NCBI RefSeq assembly: GCF_023973165.1
Contig: NZ_CP099547.1
Location: forward strand, 1,426,001 to 1,490,000
Length of the DNA: 64,000 nucleotides
Reading direction: 5' to 3'
Source of the DNA: Arcanobacterium pinnipediorum
GTDB taxonomy: Bacteria > Actinomycetota > Actinomycetes > Actinomycetales > Actinomycetaceae
This document shows positions 17,367-26,032 of the stretch, piece by piece. Positions within the stretch are counted from its first letter, which is position 1. Every line of letters starts with the position of its first letter. Made by a program: the position numbers and the translations under genes. Below the pieces are notes generated by a model. The model was not told where the DNA came from. It did not search any database and worked only from the letters and a program-made list of their open reading frames with translations.

Positions 17367-18689
17367 TTACAAGATTACACTTGCTTGACGCGCAGCACCC
17401 AGGGCAACGTATTCAGCCGGCTTGGGAACCGCCACTTCCACATCCATGTACTCGCCTATAATTTCTCGAACCGCTTTCGACTTAGCTCCGCCACCGATGA
17501 GATAAATACGGTCAACTCCAATCCCACAACGCGTTATCGTCGCTAAGGCGTTAGCCATTAGTAGACACAAACTTTCAACCGCCGCCCGAGCTAAGTATTG
17601 CGGCTTCCAGTTGTCCAAAGTCATGGAGGTCAAACACGCTTTAGCCTCTGGTAAATTCGGAGTGCGTTCGCCTTCAAAATAGGGAGTCATTGTCAACCCT
17701 AGTGAATCAGTCACCGATAATGCGAGTGCATCAAAATCAGCAAAATCTACTCCCAGTAGTTCAGCAGTTGATGATAAAATCCGAGCTCCATTTAATGTAG
17801 AGACAAGAGATAACCAATTTCCACTCGCATCCATAAAACCGTTTACGCCACCTTCTAGGTCAACTACCGGATGATCACTTACGACAGAAACGACTCCTGA
17901 AGTCCCGATGGACAACGCTGCTTCTCGAGGCCCTAAACCAATCCCTAAAGCTGCACCGGCATTATCGCCACAACCTGGGCCAAGAAGAGTCCCAGCGAGC
18001 AAACCGATCTCAGGAATATCTCGCCTTACCGTCGCAGCAGCTTCGAACGGCGCAATCACTTTGGGCAAAACTAAGCTTTGCACGCGGTCATTTTCTACCC
18101 TAAGCGCGTGAGCTAGCAGGTCACGGCAATAACCGCCATCATGAAGATCGAAATATCCAGTACCTGAGGCATCTGAGCGGTCTGTAAAAATATCTGCAAT
18201 ATCGCGACTGCCCATAATACGCCAACTCAGATAATCATGGGGTAAGCAAACTGCAGCCAGTTTTTCCACCGCTTCCGGCTCTTCATCGGCTAGCCAGCGC
18301 AATTTTGTTACAGTTAACGACGCTACCGGCATTGACCCTGTCGTTTCGATCCAACGCTTTTTACCAAGCTCATCGATCAACTGTTTAGCTGCAGATGCAC
18401 TGCGAGTATCGTTCCACAACAACGCTGGGCGAATTACCCCACCCGAAGCATCTAAAGTGACCATACCGTGCTGCTGAGCACCAACTGCCAACGCGGCAAC
18501 ATCTGACAAGCCGCCGGCCTCTTTTGAGGCTTGCAAAAACGCCTGCCACCAGGCTTCCGGGTCAACTTCAGTCCCTTGGGGATGTGGCGCTGAACCCTGC
18601 CGAATAATGGATTGCGTTTTCGGATCCCACACTATTACCTTGCATGACTGCGTGGAGGAATCAACTCCAGCAACATATGGAAAATTCAT
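17367..18689 (-). CDS. xylB: Xylulokinase
   Basis: A 440-residue FGGY-family kinase phosphorylating D-xylulose to xylulose 5-phosphate for the pentose phosphate pathway. Seen are the N-terminal phosphate-binding AGVDSSTQSCKVIVWD, GAQQHGMVTLDASG, LLWNDTRS, and the C-terminal YLIGGGAKSKAVREI with LGAARQA. It is somewhat shorter than the usual 480-500 residues but all motifs are present. Divergent from the ROK regulator and preceded by an xyl operator 25 bases upstream of its start. Confidence 0.95.
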   Translation of the reverse strand: MNFPYVAGVDSSTQSCKVIVWDPKTQSIIRQGSAPHPQGTEVDPEAWWQAFLQASKEAGGLSDVAALAVGAQQHGMVTLDASGGVIRPALLWNDTRSASAAKQLIDELGKKRWIETTGSMPVASLTVTKLRWLADEEPEAVEKLAAVCLPHDYLSWRIMGSRDIADIFTDRSDASGTGYFDLHDGGYCRDLLAHALRVENDRVQSLVLPKVIAPFEAAATVRRDIPEIGLLAGTLLGPGCGDNAGAALGIGLGPREAALSIGTSGVVSVVSDHPVVDLEGGVNGFMDASGNWLSLVSTLNGARILSSTAELLGVDFADFDALALSVTDSLGLTMTPYFEGERTPNLPEAKACLTSMTLDNWKPQYLARAAVESLCLLMANALATITRCGIGVDRIYLIGGGAKSKAVREIIGEYMDVEVAVPKPAEYVALGAARQASVIL

Positions 18690-18713
18690 GGCGACTTACT
18701 CCTTAATAAACTG

Positions 18714-18734
18714 TTAGTTTAGAAGATAAACTAA
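18714..18734. promoter_or_regulatory. xyl operator between xylB and regulator
   Basis: A perfect 8-bp inverted repeat TTAGTTTA / TAAACTAA with spacer GAAGA. The half-sites are those of known XylR operators. It lies in the shared xylB-regulator gap, so xylose-controlled repression of xylB and possible autoregulation are likely. Confidence 0.85.
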
Positions 18735-18744
18735 ATCAGCAACA

Positions 18745-18780
18745 CTATGTTGTCAACCACTAATGTGCTATGTTGTCAAC
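18745..18780. repeat. Direct repeat CTATGTTGTCAAC in regulator promoter
   Basis: The 13-mer CTATGTTGTCAAC occurs at 18745 and 18768, 23 bp apart, between the xyl operator and the ROK regulator. It may be a second regulatory site or part of overlapping promoters; no factor can be named. Confidence 0.6.
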
Positions 18781-18839
18781 AAATGTCTGCTATAGTAAAT
18801 CATTTAATATGGCAAAATTGAGTCAGGAGGTTCACCAGA

Positions 18840-20060
18840 TTGGAGTTGTCCCCATACATCAATTCTTCACAGCCACCGCTAGCAGCTGGCCCTCGAAGTG
18901 CTCGAGAATCCAATCTACACTCAGCATTACTCGCTATTTTGCAATCTCCAAAGCCACTATCCCGGGCTGAAGTCGCCACGTCCGTAGGCTGTACACGTTC
19001 GACTGCCTCAAAACTCGTGGATCAATTAATTTCTGGCCGTGTTATCGAAGAAATGCCGGCCTCGACAGCCTCAACTCCAGGTCGCCCTGCTGTGCCACTG
19101 CGTTTGGTAGCGCGCCGATTCGTAGGGATCGGAATCGAAATCAACGTGAGGTACGTAGCCATTCGCATGGTAGATCTCAATGGTGAAACGTTAACGGAAA
19201 TCATCGAAGAAAAGAATCTAGCAGCTATCGATCCTCAAACGGTTCTAAAGAAACTAGACCAGCGACTTATTCAACTTGCCGATAGCTACTGCAACGCACA
19301 CACTCAACTGGTAGGAGCCACGATTGCAGTTCCTGGTTTAGTCGATACGAATCGTAAGCTGATTCTGCGCGCACCTAACCTTAATTGGGCGGAAATATCA
19401 CTTTGTAACCAGATGCAATTCTGCCAAGGAATGGATAATTTCCAGATACTCAATGAAGCCAACACCGCCGCAGTAGCCAGTACCTATTCTCGCCCTGGAA
19501 AACCTTCTGAAAACAAGAACTTTCTCTACATCTCCGGCGAATTTGGCGTAGGTGGCGCTTTAATGCTCGACCACAAGCAGGTATCTGGATTACATGGCTG
19601 GGCCGGAGAATTCGGTCACGTGTGTGTGGACCCCGCTGGGCCAAAATGCCCATGCGGATCAACTGGATGCCTCGAACAATACTTAGGACGGGGTGCACTT
19701 TCCCGACTAGCAGGTTTTTCTCAAACAGTCACGATGCAGACTATACGTGAAGCTAGTGCTACTGATCCTACAGCCCGTGCCGCAATCGAAACTGCCGGGC
19801 GTGCCCTTGGCAAAGCCCTGACAACCATCATAAACATCACTGATGTGGATCACGTCATCGTGGGAGGAACACTGGCGGAGTTGATCGATGATTTACGATA
19901 CTACGCATTGGATGAGATAAAGAATCGATTACTCTCAGCGCGTTGGTCATTACCCGTCATAGAAAAATCTAAAGAAGGACGCCTAGCGGCTGTCACAGGT
20001 GGAGCCTACCTAGCTTTCCATGACCTTTTAAATAACCCGGCAAAGTATTTAGATATCTAA
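18840..20060 (+). CDS. xylR: ROK-family xylose repressor
   Basis: A 406-residue XylR/NagC-type regulator. The N-terminal winged helix (PLSRAEVATSVGCTRSTASK, LVDQLISGRVIEE) binds DNA and the C-terminal ROK domain has GATIAVPGLVD, HGWAGEFGHVCVDPAG and the zinc motif CPCGSTGCLE. Start is TTG at 18840 with AGGAGG nine bases upstream. Divergent from xylB-xylA and next to two operators of the XylR type, so it most likely represses the operon in the absence of xylose. Confidence 0.9.
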   Translation: MELSPYINSSQPPLAAGPRSARESNLHSALLAILQSPKPLSRAEVATSVGCTRSTASKLVDQLISGRVIEEMPASTASTPGRPAVPLRLVARRFVGIGIEINVRYVAIRMVDLNGETLTEIIEEKNLAAIDPQTVLKKLDQRLIQLADSYCNAHTQLVGATIAVPGLVDTNRKLILRAPNLNWAEISLCNQMQFCQGMDNFQILNEANTAAVASTYSRPGKPSENKNFLYISGEFGVGGALMLDHKQVSGLHGWAGEFGHVCVDPAGPKCPCGSTGCLEQYLGRGALSRLAGFSQTVTMQTIREASATDPTARAAIETAGRALGKALTTIINITDVDHVIVGGTLAELIDDLRYYALDEIKNRLLSARWSLPVIEKSKEGRLAAVTGGAYLAFHDLLNNPAKYLDI

Positions 20061-20124
20061 CGTAAGATTCGATAACTAACGATAACCATGAACGCCGCGT
20101 GCAATACACGCTCAAATAGGCACT

Positions 20125-20910
20125 CTACTTCTTGCGCGCAACCATGTAATACCTATGGGTTCGTGCCGCAACAAACCCATCCCTGGCGATCATTTCCTGA
20201 GCTTTCCGCAAGCCATCGAGACACCGATCAACAGAAAAACCCGCAAACTCCCACTCAATAATCTTGGCAAACCACACCAGCGCACCGACGTCGTAAAACC
20301 GTATCGGACTAAACGCTTGTGCGCTCTCGACAATCTCAAAGCCATTATCCTGCAACTCAGTTTCCCGCATACCAAGATACTGCTGCGGGAACGGCAACTC
20401 CTTGTTCTCCGGCAACAATAATTCAATCAGCTCGCGATCATTTTCCGCGCCAACTTGCTGGGTAATAAAATAGCCCCCAGATTTCAAAACCCGCTTGATC
20501 TCAGAAACACTATAGTCACCATGTCGATTAGTAACGACGTCGAACACGTTATTACCGAACGGTAAAGTATCACTACCATCTGCTTGCCTAAAATCAATGC
20601 CTAACGGCGATAAAACTTTGCGACAATACTCCACATTGGGCTCATATCCCTCAATCGCAGCAGTCCTCTCATGGGGATGCTGTAACGAAAGTAAAAACTC
20701 ACCGCCACCAGTCTCCATGTCTAGGAGCATCATGGAATCATCAAGATACTTTCCGATAACCTGAGAAAAATCCCAAGGCAAATCAGTATCTTCCGTATAC
20801 CGTCCTTCGATATGCGAAAAATCCCAACCCTCAATATGTGCTATATCCTCTTCTCGCTTCCACTGCAAGTAAAGCTCATCACTAGGCATCTCATACTCTT
20901 TCACATTCAA
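20125..20910 (-). CDS. Class I SAM-dependent methyltransferase
   Basis: A 261-residue cytosolic methyltransferase. Motif I is MMLLDMETGGGEFLLSL, followed by an acidic residue at the end of strand 2 (AAIEGYEPN), RQADGSDTLPFGNNVFDVV, and IKRVLKSGGYFITQQ. It resembles the YcgJ/UbiE-type small-molecule methyltransferases; the substrate cannot be read from sequence. ATG at 20910 or at 20889 (MPSDELYLQW) may be the start; the second has a better GA-rich leader. It stands alone between xylR and the helicase. Confidence 0.85.
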   Translation of the reverse strand: MNVKEYEMPSDELYLQWKREEDIAHIEGWDFSHIEGRYTEDTDLPWDFSQVIGKYLDDSMMLLDMETGGGEFLLSLQHPHERTAAIEGYEPNVEYCRKVLSPLGIDFRQADGSDTLPFGNNVFDVVTNRHGDYSVSEIKRVLKSGGYFITQQVGAENDRELIELLLPENKELPFPQQYLGMRETELQDNGFEIVESAQAFSPIRFYDVGALVWFAKIIEWEFAGFSVDRCLDGLRKAQEMIARDGFVAARTHRYYMVARKK

Positions 20911-21097
20911 TATCCACCATGCATGACTGTTTCAACTCAATTTACTGGGAACATCATATAATGCATCGCGAGCGATCACCTATCGTTTAGATTAAATGGA
21001 AGTAAAGCACCTTCAGATTTCACGCTACATAACTGATTTCGCATGCTTCGTATTACGAGTTTTACTTATCGGTTAATTCCCAACAACTGGCCCCGTC

Positions 21098-24000
21098 TCA
21101 GCCGTATAACTCTCGAATCAGCTCTTGAGCCTGCGGCGAATAGCAAACATTAACAAAAGATTTGCCATTGGACTTTTCACCGCGATACGCCACGATACCT
21201 TCTTTAGCTCCCCGGCTCGTTGGCCGTAGCAAATCGTCATCGCGCACCAGATAACCATCTCGGATCAATACTTTGTTGAGCTCTTGGGGATTCACAGCAC
21301 TGCCCCAACCACGCAACATATCGCTCGCAACCAGATAGCCCTGTTCTTCCCAATAGGATTTTTCATAAAGCACTTCCTCGTCGAAAGATTCTTGCGCAGC
21401 ACCCATGACAAACGGCGAATCAACAGGCGTTTGAGCATATTTACGCACCAAGCTAAACACGCTACCCTGATCTTTCCAGCGCGCTTGGCACCCAACGACG
21501 ATAAACAGATCCTTTGCCCGCGAAACCGCCACATTCATCAGCTCTAACGTATTATCGATAAACGCTGCCCGTTCACTCGTTTCCCCATAAACCGACGAAA
21601 AGATGATAACTGGCCGTTCTGCACCTTGCAGGCTATGTGCAGTGCCAACCGTAATGTGATGGGCGATATCTGGACAGTGCTTATGCAACGCACGTTTAAT
21701 GTGGGTAGCTTGCGCAGCAAACGGAGTAACGACGCCGATGATACCGTTCTTACCTAACCGCGCTTCGCCGTCGTCATCCCCACCGCAATACCGCGTCTCG
21801 AAAAATTCGTAGTTATCCCCGATCCAGTGAGCGATAGCGTCGGCTTCTTCTCGATTGACCCGGCTCGAACCGACAGTTTGGTCCTGCGTGCCCGGAACAC
21901 GATAGAACATGAACGGGTTAGTTACGGTATCTGCGAGGCGATAGTTTTGTTCTGAGCGACGCGGTTGAAGTTGCCCGTCGTATATGAGTTCGTTGCAAAA
22001 TCCGATGATCCGCGAATGGCACCGAAAGTGTTCGGATAGGAGCAAGCCCGGGCGCGGCTGCTTAGACGGATCTGAATACGCCCAGTTACCTGCATGACTA
22101 GCCGCTTTCATCACCGACGACGGCTGTGACGCCGTTAAACCGCGCTTTTTCATAACGTCCCAGTATGCCCCTGCGTTGTTCGACGACGATTCGCCACCGG
22201 TAGCTAGATCTTCGTCAGTGACTGGATCAATGTTCCAGATCGGTGCGAGCTGGCGTTCGTCGCCCACAACAATCGCGCGCTTGGCGAACGCGAAAGCAGA
22301 TGCCCCAATCGAGGTATCTATTTGTCCGGCTTCATCGACTATGAGCAGATCTGCACGGGAGAGGCTATATAGGGGATATAACCTATTGCCAGTCCACAAC
22401 GAAAAATATTTGGGCACTTGGTAGGTAGTCATCACGAAGCACGGAGTTAGTGCACATGCCTGCGGCCAATACTTCTCCATCACCTTCGCGATAGTTTGGT
22501 ATCGGTCTTCTTCTGGCACAAACTCGTTATTTTCTGCCGTGAGCAACCAGGATGCTTCGTAATAGTGCACAGCCAGCCAAAACTCGTGATATCGCAATGT
22601 GACGTCAAGGATCTCATCGAGTTCACCAAGGGACCTTGAGTTGCGGATCTTCTGACTCTGTTCGGTGCTAATGATGCCGGTGACGCGCAATTCTGCCAAG
22701 ATCTTCTCCAGCTCTTGGCCAGCTATCTCTGCGCGCGTTATGTTCGGTTGTACTGTGTCAGATGTGTTCCTTGCTTTGGAACGGGAGCGGCGAAAGAGTT
22801 TCTTCATCAAGCTCTGGCCACGATTCGTTACCGCATGCCTGCCATGCTCGGTGTGCTGATGGGCTTCGTGTTCGTATTCTTGGGCTATCGTTTGGGACGG
22901 ACGTGGGCTTTCACTATAGTCACTGAAGCTGATGATGAGTTGGCGACGACGACGATCGACCTCCTCCAGTTGTTGTTTGAGCACCCGTTGAATACTCGCG
23001 ATACTGACTGCTGTTCCTTGTGCACTGGGTTGAAGATATGTCGTTGCTTGTGCTTGAAAATAATCAGTAGCCGACTTGATATAGCCCGGATCCGAATAAT
23101 CGGAGTATGCACCATTCTTCTTTGAAGTATCAACGAGATAGCCACGAGATTTCGCTCTATCATACTTAGAAACGGCCGGGCAGTAGGTAGCTAAGCTATG
23201 TAACGGCTCTTCGGTTGTAGCATCAGCCTTGGCACCAGACGCGGCTGGTATCCAGCGCACATCAAAACCACCTTGAGCTTGCGCCCCCACCGAGCTAAAC
23301 GAATCAATAATATTCGTCACTGCTTGATTATTCGTTGAGGTACACAAAATCAGTGGCGCATCAACGCCTTCTAGCGCATGCCGGGTAACAAGATTGGCAA
23401 CAACTGCTTGAAGCATCGTCGTCTTCCCAGTACCCGGCGGACCACTGACTGCAGTAATATCGCCGTCGTCATCAGATAAAAACGCATGAAGCGCGGTACG
23501 TTGGGATGGTGTGAGCGGGAACTTACCGCCCATATGTCCGCACGATTTCACCATACTTTCAACCTGCGTATCGTGATCGGATAAATCAGCATCAAGCCTC
23601 TGCTCAAAATCTTGTACCGAAACAAACTTTTCATACAACGGAACCGGGTTAGTTGCTAATGATTCTTCGAGAACAGAATACAACTCAACAATTGCCTTAT
23701 TCGCAATAATATTCTCTCCCGCAACCAGGTAACACGTCTCAGTATTGATTGTTTGGTCCGAATCGACGCCGAACGACGTCGTCCAATCATGTAGTTTCTT
23801 CCCAACGACGCTTTCGAACAGCGAAATTGCATAAGAAAGAAAATCTGACCAACTATCTACCCGAGATGCTTGAGATACCCCGAAATTGGTACGAAAATTC
23901 CACAAATCAACAAGCTTGCCGATAGTGAGATTAGTATTTCCTGGGTAATCCAGCCATGCCGCTGGAATCCACGGCTCACCATCGCTCGGGCTACCAGATA

Positions 24001-24322
24001 ACGTACCTGCCCTATCCACACTGCACGGCACAAGTAGCAGCCCCCACTTTTTACCTTCCGACTCCGCGGTGACAAGCGAGACGATAACACTAACGCTACT
24101 GGTTTTGTTGTTCTTTTCTTTTTTGAAAATTTCTGCAGTTATATTTGGCGAAAGAACACCCTCTCGCAGCTGCGCCAAAGGAATCTCAACGAAAGGCGTG
24201 CGCGAGTTAAACGTTTGCTCGGGCAGGCACGCTTGCTTTTGCACATCATGGAAATAACGGGTAATCAGCCGTGCTGGAGTGTCGGTTGGTCGTTTCGATT
24301 TGACATCACTGCGCTTTGCCAC
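21098..24322 (-). CDS. Large superfamily 1 helicase/nuclease-like protein
   Basis: A 1074-residue DNA2/UPF1-like SF1 helicase. The N-terminal 260 residues are of unknown fold. Then come Walker A GPPGTGKT (294-301), a roughly 350-residue insertion with charged linkers, Walker B IVDEAGQ (661-667), GDERQLAPIW (687-696), motif IV onwards (GIVTPFAAQATHIKRAL) and HSLQGAERPVIIFSSVYGE, MNVAVSRAKDLFIVVG. The C-terminal 120 residues form an extra winged-helix-like module (YWEEQGYLVASDMLRGWG). Similar proteins occur in defence islands, but no known partner adjoins it here. The last 75 codons recur as a relic at 6176-6402. Confidence 0.87.
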   Translation of the reverse strand: MAKRSDVKSKRPTDTPARLITRYFHDVQKQACLPEQTFNSRTPFVEIPLAQLREGVLSPNITAEIFKKEKNNKTSSVSVIVSLVTAESEGKKWGLLLVPCSVDRAGTLSGSPSDGEPWIPAAWLDYPGNTNLTIGKLVDLWNFRTNFGVSQASRVDSWSDFLSYAISLFESVVGKKLHDWTTSFGVDSDQTINTETCYLVAGENIIANKAIVELYSVLEESLATNPVPLYEKFVSVQDFEQRLDADLSDHDTQVESMVKSCGHMGGKFPLTPSQRTALHAFLSDDDGDITAVSGPPGTGKTTMLQAVVANLVTRHALEGVDAPLILCTSTNNQAVTNIIDSFSSVGAQAQGGFDVRWIPAASGAKADATTEEPLHSLATYCPAVSKYDRAKSRGYLVDTSKKNGAYSDYSDPGYIKSATDYFQAQATTYLQPSAQGTAVSIASIQRVLKQQLEEVDRRRRQLIISFSDYSESPRPSQTIAQEYEHEAHQHTEHGRHAVTNRGQSLMKKLFRRSRSKARNTSDTVQPNITRAEIAGQELEKILAELRVTGIISTEQSQKIRNSRSLGELDEILDVTLRYHEFWLAVHYYEASWLLTAENNEFVPEEDRYQTIAKVMEKYWPQACALTPCFVMTTYQVPKYFSLWTGNRLYPLYSLSRADLLIVDEAGQIDTSIGASAFAFAKRAIVVGDERQLAPIWNIDPVTDEDLATGGESSSNNAGAYWDVMKKRGLTASQPSSVMKAASHAGNWAYSDPSKQPRPGLLLSEHFRCHSRIIGFCNELIYDGQLQPRRSEQNYRLADTVTNPFMFYRVPGTQDQTVGSSRVNREEADAIAHWIGDNYEFFETRYCGGDDDGEARLGKNGIIGVVTPFAAQATHIKRALHKHCPDIAHHITVGTAHSLQGAERPVIIFSSVYGETSERAAFIDNTLELMNVAVSRAKDLFIVVGCQARWKDQGSVFSLVRKYAQTPVDSPFVMGAAQESFDEEVLYEKSYWEEQGYLVASDMLRGWGSAVNPQELNKVLIRDGYLVRDDDLLRPTSRGAKEGIVAYRGEKSNGKSFVNVCYSPQAQELIRELYG

Positions 24323-24566
24323 GAGTTTCGTCCTTTACTGCTACAAACTGTGTGTTAGGACGATTTTATCGAATGGGCTTTACATCCGACTTGTGAAACT
24401 CGCTCGCTAGGCTTCTGGATTCTTGCTTGAAACCAAGTTCTTTTGCCGTTAAACTTACTGGCATCACGACCGGTTCCGCCCTTTTGGGTCCAGGGCCGGT
24501 CTTCATTTATACTGGCATACTTAACAGAATCGGGGCTATAGGACATTGAGTGTTGTTGTTGTGTTT

Positions 24567-24702
24567 GGTTTTCGTTGTTGTAGCGCGTGAAAGTGCGTGT
24601 TTTAGTTTGTTGGGGTCAACTAAGTGGTTGGACAAAATGTGTTGCTGGACGGGCGGGTTTTCGTTGTTGTAGCGCGTGAAAATGCGTGTTTTAGTTTGTT
24701 GG
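24567..24702 (+). repeat. 47-bp direct repeat in left end of element A
   Basis: Two 47-bp copies (24567-24613 and 24656-24702) with a single mismatch, 89 bp apart, containing CGTTGTTGTAGCGCGTGAAA. Together with the inner copy of the terminal repeat this makes the whole left end tandemly duplicated. Element B shows the same spacing. Confidence 0.85.
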
Positions 24703-24717
24703 TGTTGTGTTCATTGT

Positions 24718-25827
24718 ATGAACACTTCTTTATGTCCTATATGTAGCAGTAAAATGATTCGTCATGGTCGTACGAGCCGGGGACGGCAGCGTTGGCGGTG
24801 TAAAGCGTGTGGGGTGAGATCTTTAAACAGTATTGATTCGACTGCTAAGCATTTACAAGAGTTCCTTCGATGGCTGTTAAGCGGTCAAAGGCAACGAGAC
24901 ATGCCTGGGCACGGCAGATCATTTCGTCGACGCTGTAAAGATTTATGGTCTATCTGGCCGCTTAGTCCTGTGGTTGACGAGGTTCATGATGTTGTTTTTG
25001 TTGACGGGATTTATTTAGGGCGTCAAGCGGTGGTGTTAATTGCTTGTAGTCAAAATTATGTCCTGGGATGGTATGTAGCCCGACGGGAAACTACCCGGGC
25101 CTGGAGCGCTTTATTGCAACGTATCGCTCCTGCACGGGTTGTGGTCAGTGATGGGGGTAGTGGTTTTGCTAAAGCGTTACGACTTACCTGGCCAACAACA
25201 CGGCATCAACGCTGTACTTTCCATGTGTTTACCCAAATCAAGCAAGCAACAACTACTCGGCCTAAGCTTCAAGCTTCTATCGAACTATACGATTTAGGAA
25301 AAGAACTTATCCGTGTTGTTAACAAAGAACAAGCTATTACCTGGATAACGAAATATGTTCAATGGGCTAGTGACTGGGAAGATTTCCTTAACGAGAAAAC
25401 TCTCACTCCAACTGGCTGGTGCTACACTCATCAACGTCTGGTCAAAGCACGTAAAATGCTGAACAAACTCATCAAACAAGGACTACTGTTCACCTTTTGT
25501 GACCCGGTATGGCAAGTATCGATCCCCTCAATGAATAATCGTATTGAAGGAGGGGTTAACGCTTCCTTGCGCTATATGCTCTACCAGCATCGAGGAATGT
25601 GTTTAACGAGGAGAATTAAAGCAATTTTCTGGTGGTGTTACATGCATACGGAGCACCCTTTATCCCCAGCGCAAATCCTCCAGACCATGCCAACAGACCG
25701 TCAGATCAACAATGCTTGGCACGCTGCTCGCCTCGAACACCAAACAAACCAAATACCCCAATGGGGAGACGCTATAGTCTGGAGCGAGCTACACTACACA
25801 ACCCCCTACCACAACACCTGGGACTAA
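24718..25827 (+). CDS. IS1249-family transposase (element A)
   Basis: A 369-residue DDE transposase. The N-terminal zinc ribbon (CPICSSKM ... RWRCKACG) precedes a helix-turn-helix region (GQRQRDMPGHGRSFRRRCKD). Catalytic acids are read as D in VFVDGIYLGR, D in VVVSDGGSGF and E in NNRIEGGVNA. ATG 24718 is preferred because it starts just before the zinc ribbon; an upstream start at 24676 lies inside the end repeat. Complete and apparently functional. About 50% identical by eye to the transposase of element B. Confidence 0.9.
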   Translation: MNTSLCPICSSKMIRHGRTSRGRQRWRCKACGVRSLNSIDSTAKHLQEFLRWLLSGQRQRDMPGHGRSFRRRCKDLWSIWPLSPVVDEVHDVVFVDGIYLGRQAVVLIACSQNYVLGWYVARRETTRAWSALLQRIAPARVVVSDGGSGFAKALRLTWPTTRHQRCTFHVFTQIKQATTTRPKLQASIELYDLGKELIRVVNKEQAITWITKYVQWASDWEDFLNEKTLTPTGWCYTHQRLVKARKMLNKLIKQGLLFTFCDPVWQVSIPSMNNRIEGGVNASLRYMLYQHRGMCLTRRIKAIFWWCYMHTEHPLSPAQILQTMPTDRQINNAWHAARLEHQTNQIPQWGDAIVWSELHYTTPYHNTWD

Positions 25828-25862
25828 CCCCCAGCAACACATTTTGTCCTATAGCCCTAGAT

Positions 25863-26032
25863 ATGGCAGATACGAAACCATTCAAATGCTACGCTGCGCA
25901 GGTCAATTTATTGCGCGAACGCGGCATGTACATAGAAGATAACGATCTTGCCCAGCGCACTCTCGAACGCGTCAACTACTACCGACTATCTGGCTACTGG
26001 TACCCACTGCGTGCGCCCTCATCTGAAAACCG
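25863..26032 (+). pseudogene. Abi_2 (AbiD/AbiF) family gene remnant
   Basis: The first 57 or so codons of an Abi_2-family abortive infection protein: KPFKCYAAQVNLLRERGMYI, then ERVNYYRLSGYWYPLR, the family's conserved N-terminal signature. ATG at 25863 lies only 5 bases after element A, without a ribosome site. The frame is cut at 26032 by element B. The rest of the roughly 300-residue protein, including its C-terminal HEPN-type part, is missing. A 36-base piece of the same gene lies on the far side of element B. Confidence 0.8.

Larger units (their letters stand above)
24533..25857 (+). mobile_element. IS1249-like insertion sequence (IS256 superfamily), element A
   Basis: A complete element of about 1.3 kb. 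The outer ends are GGGCTATAGGACA and its complement (24533 and 25857). A second, better match exists inside the left end: GGACAAAATGTGTTGCTGG at 24630-24648 is the perfect complement of the right-end bases 25831-25849. It carries one intact transposase. No target duplication is visible. It inserted directly before an Abi_2 gene remnant, cutting away its promoter. Confidence 0.88.
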
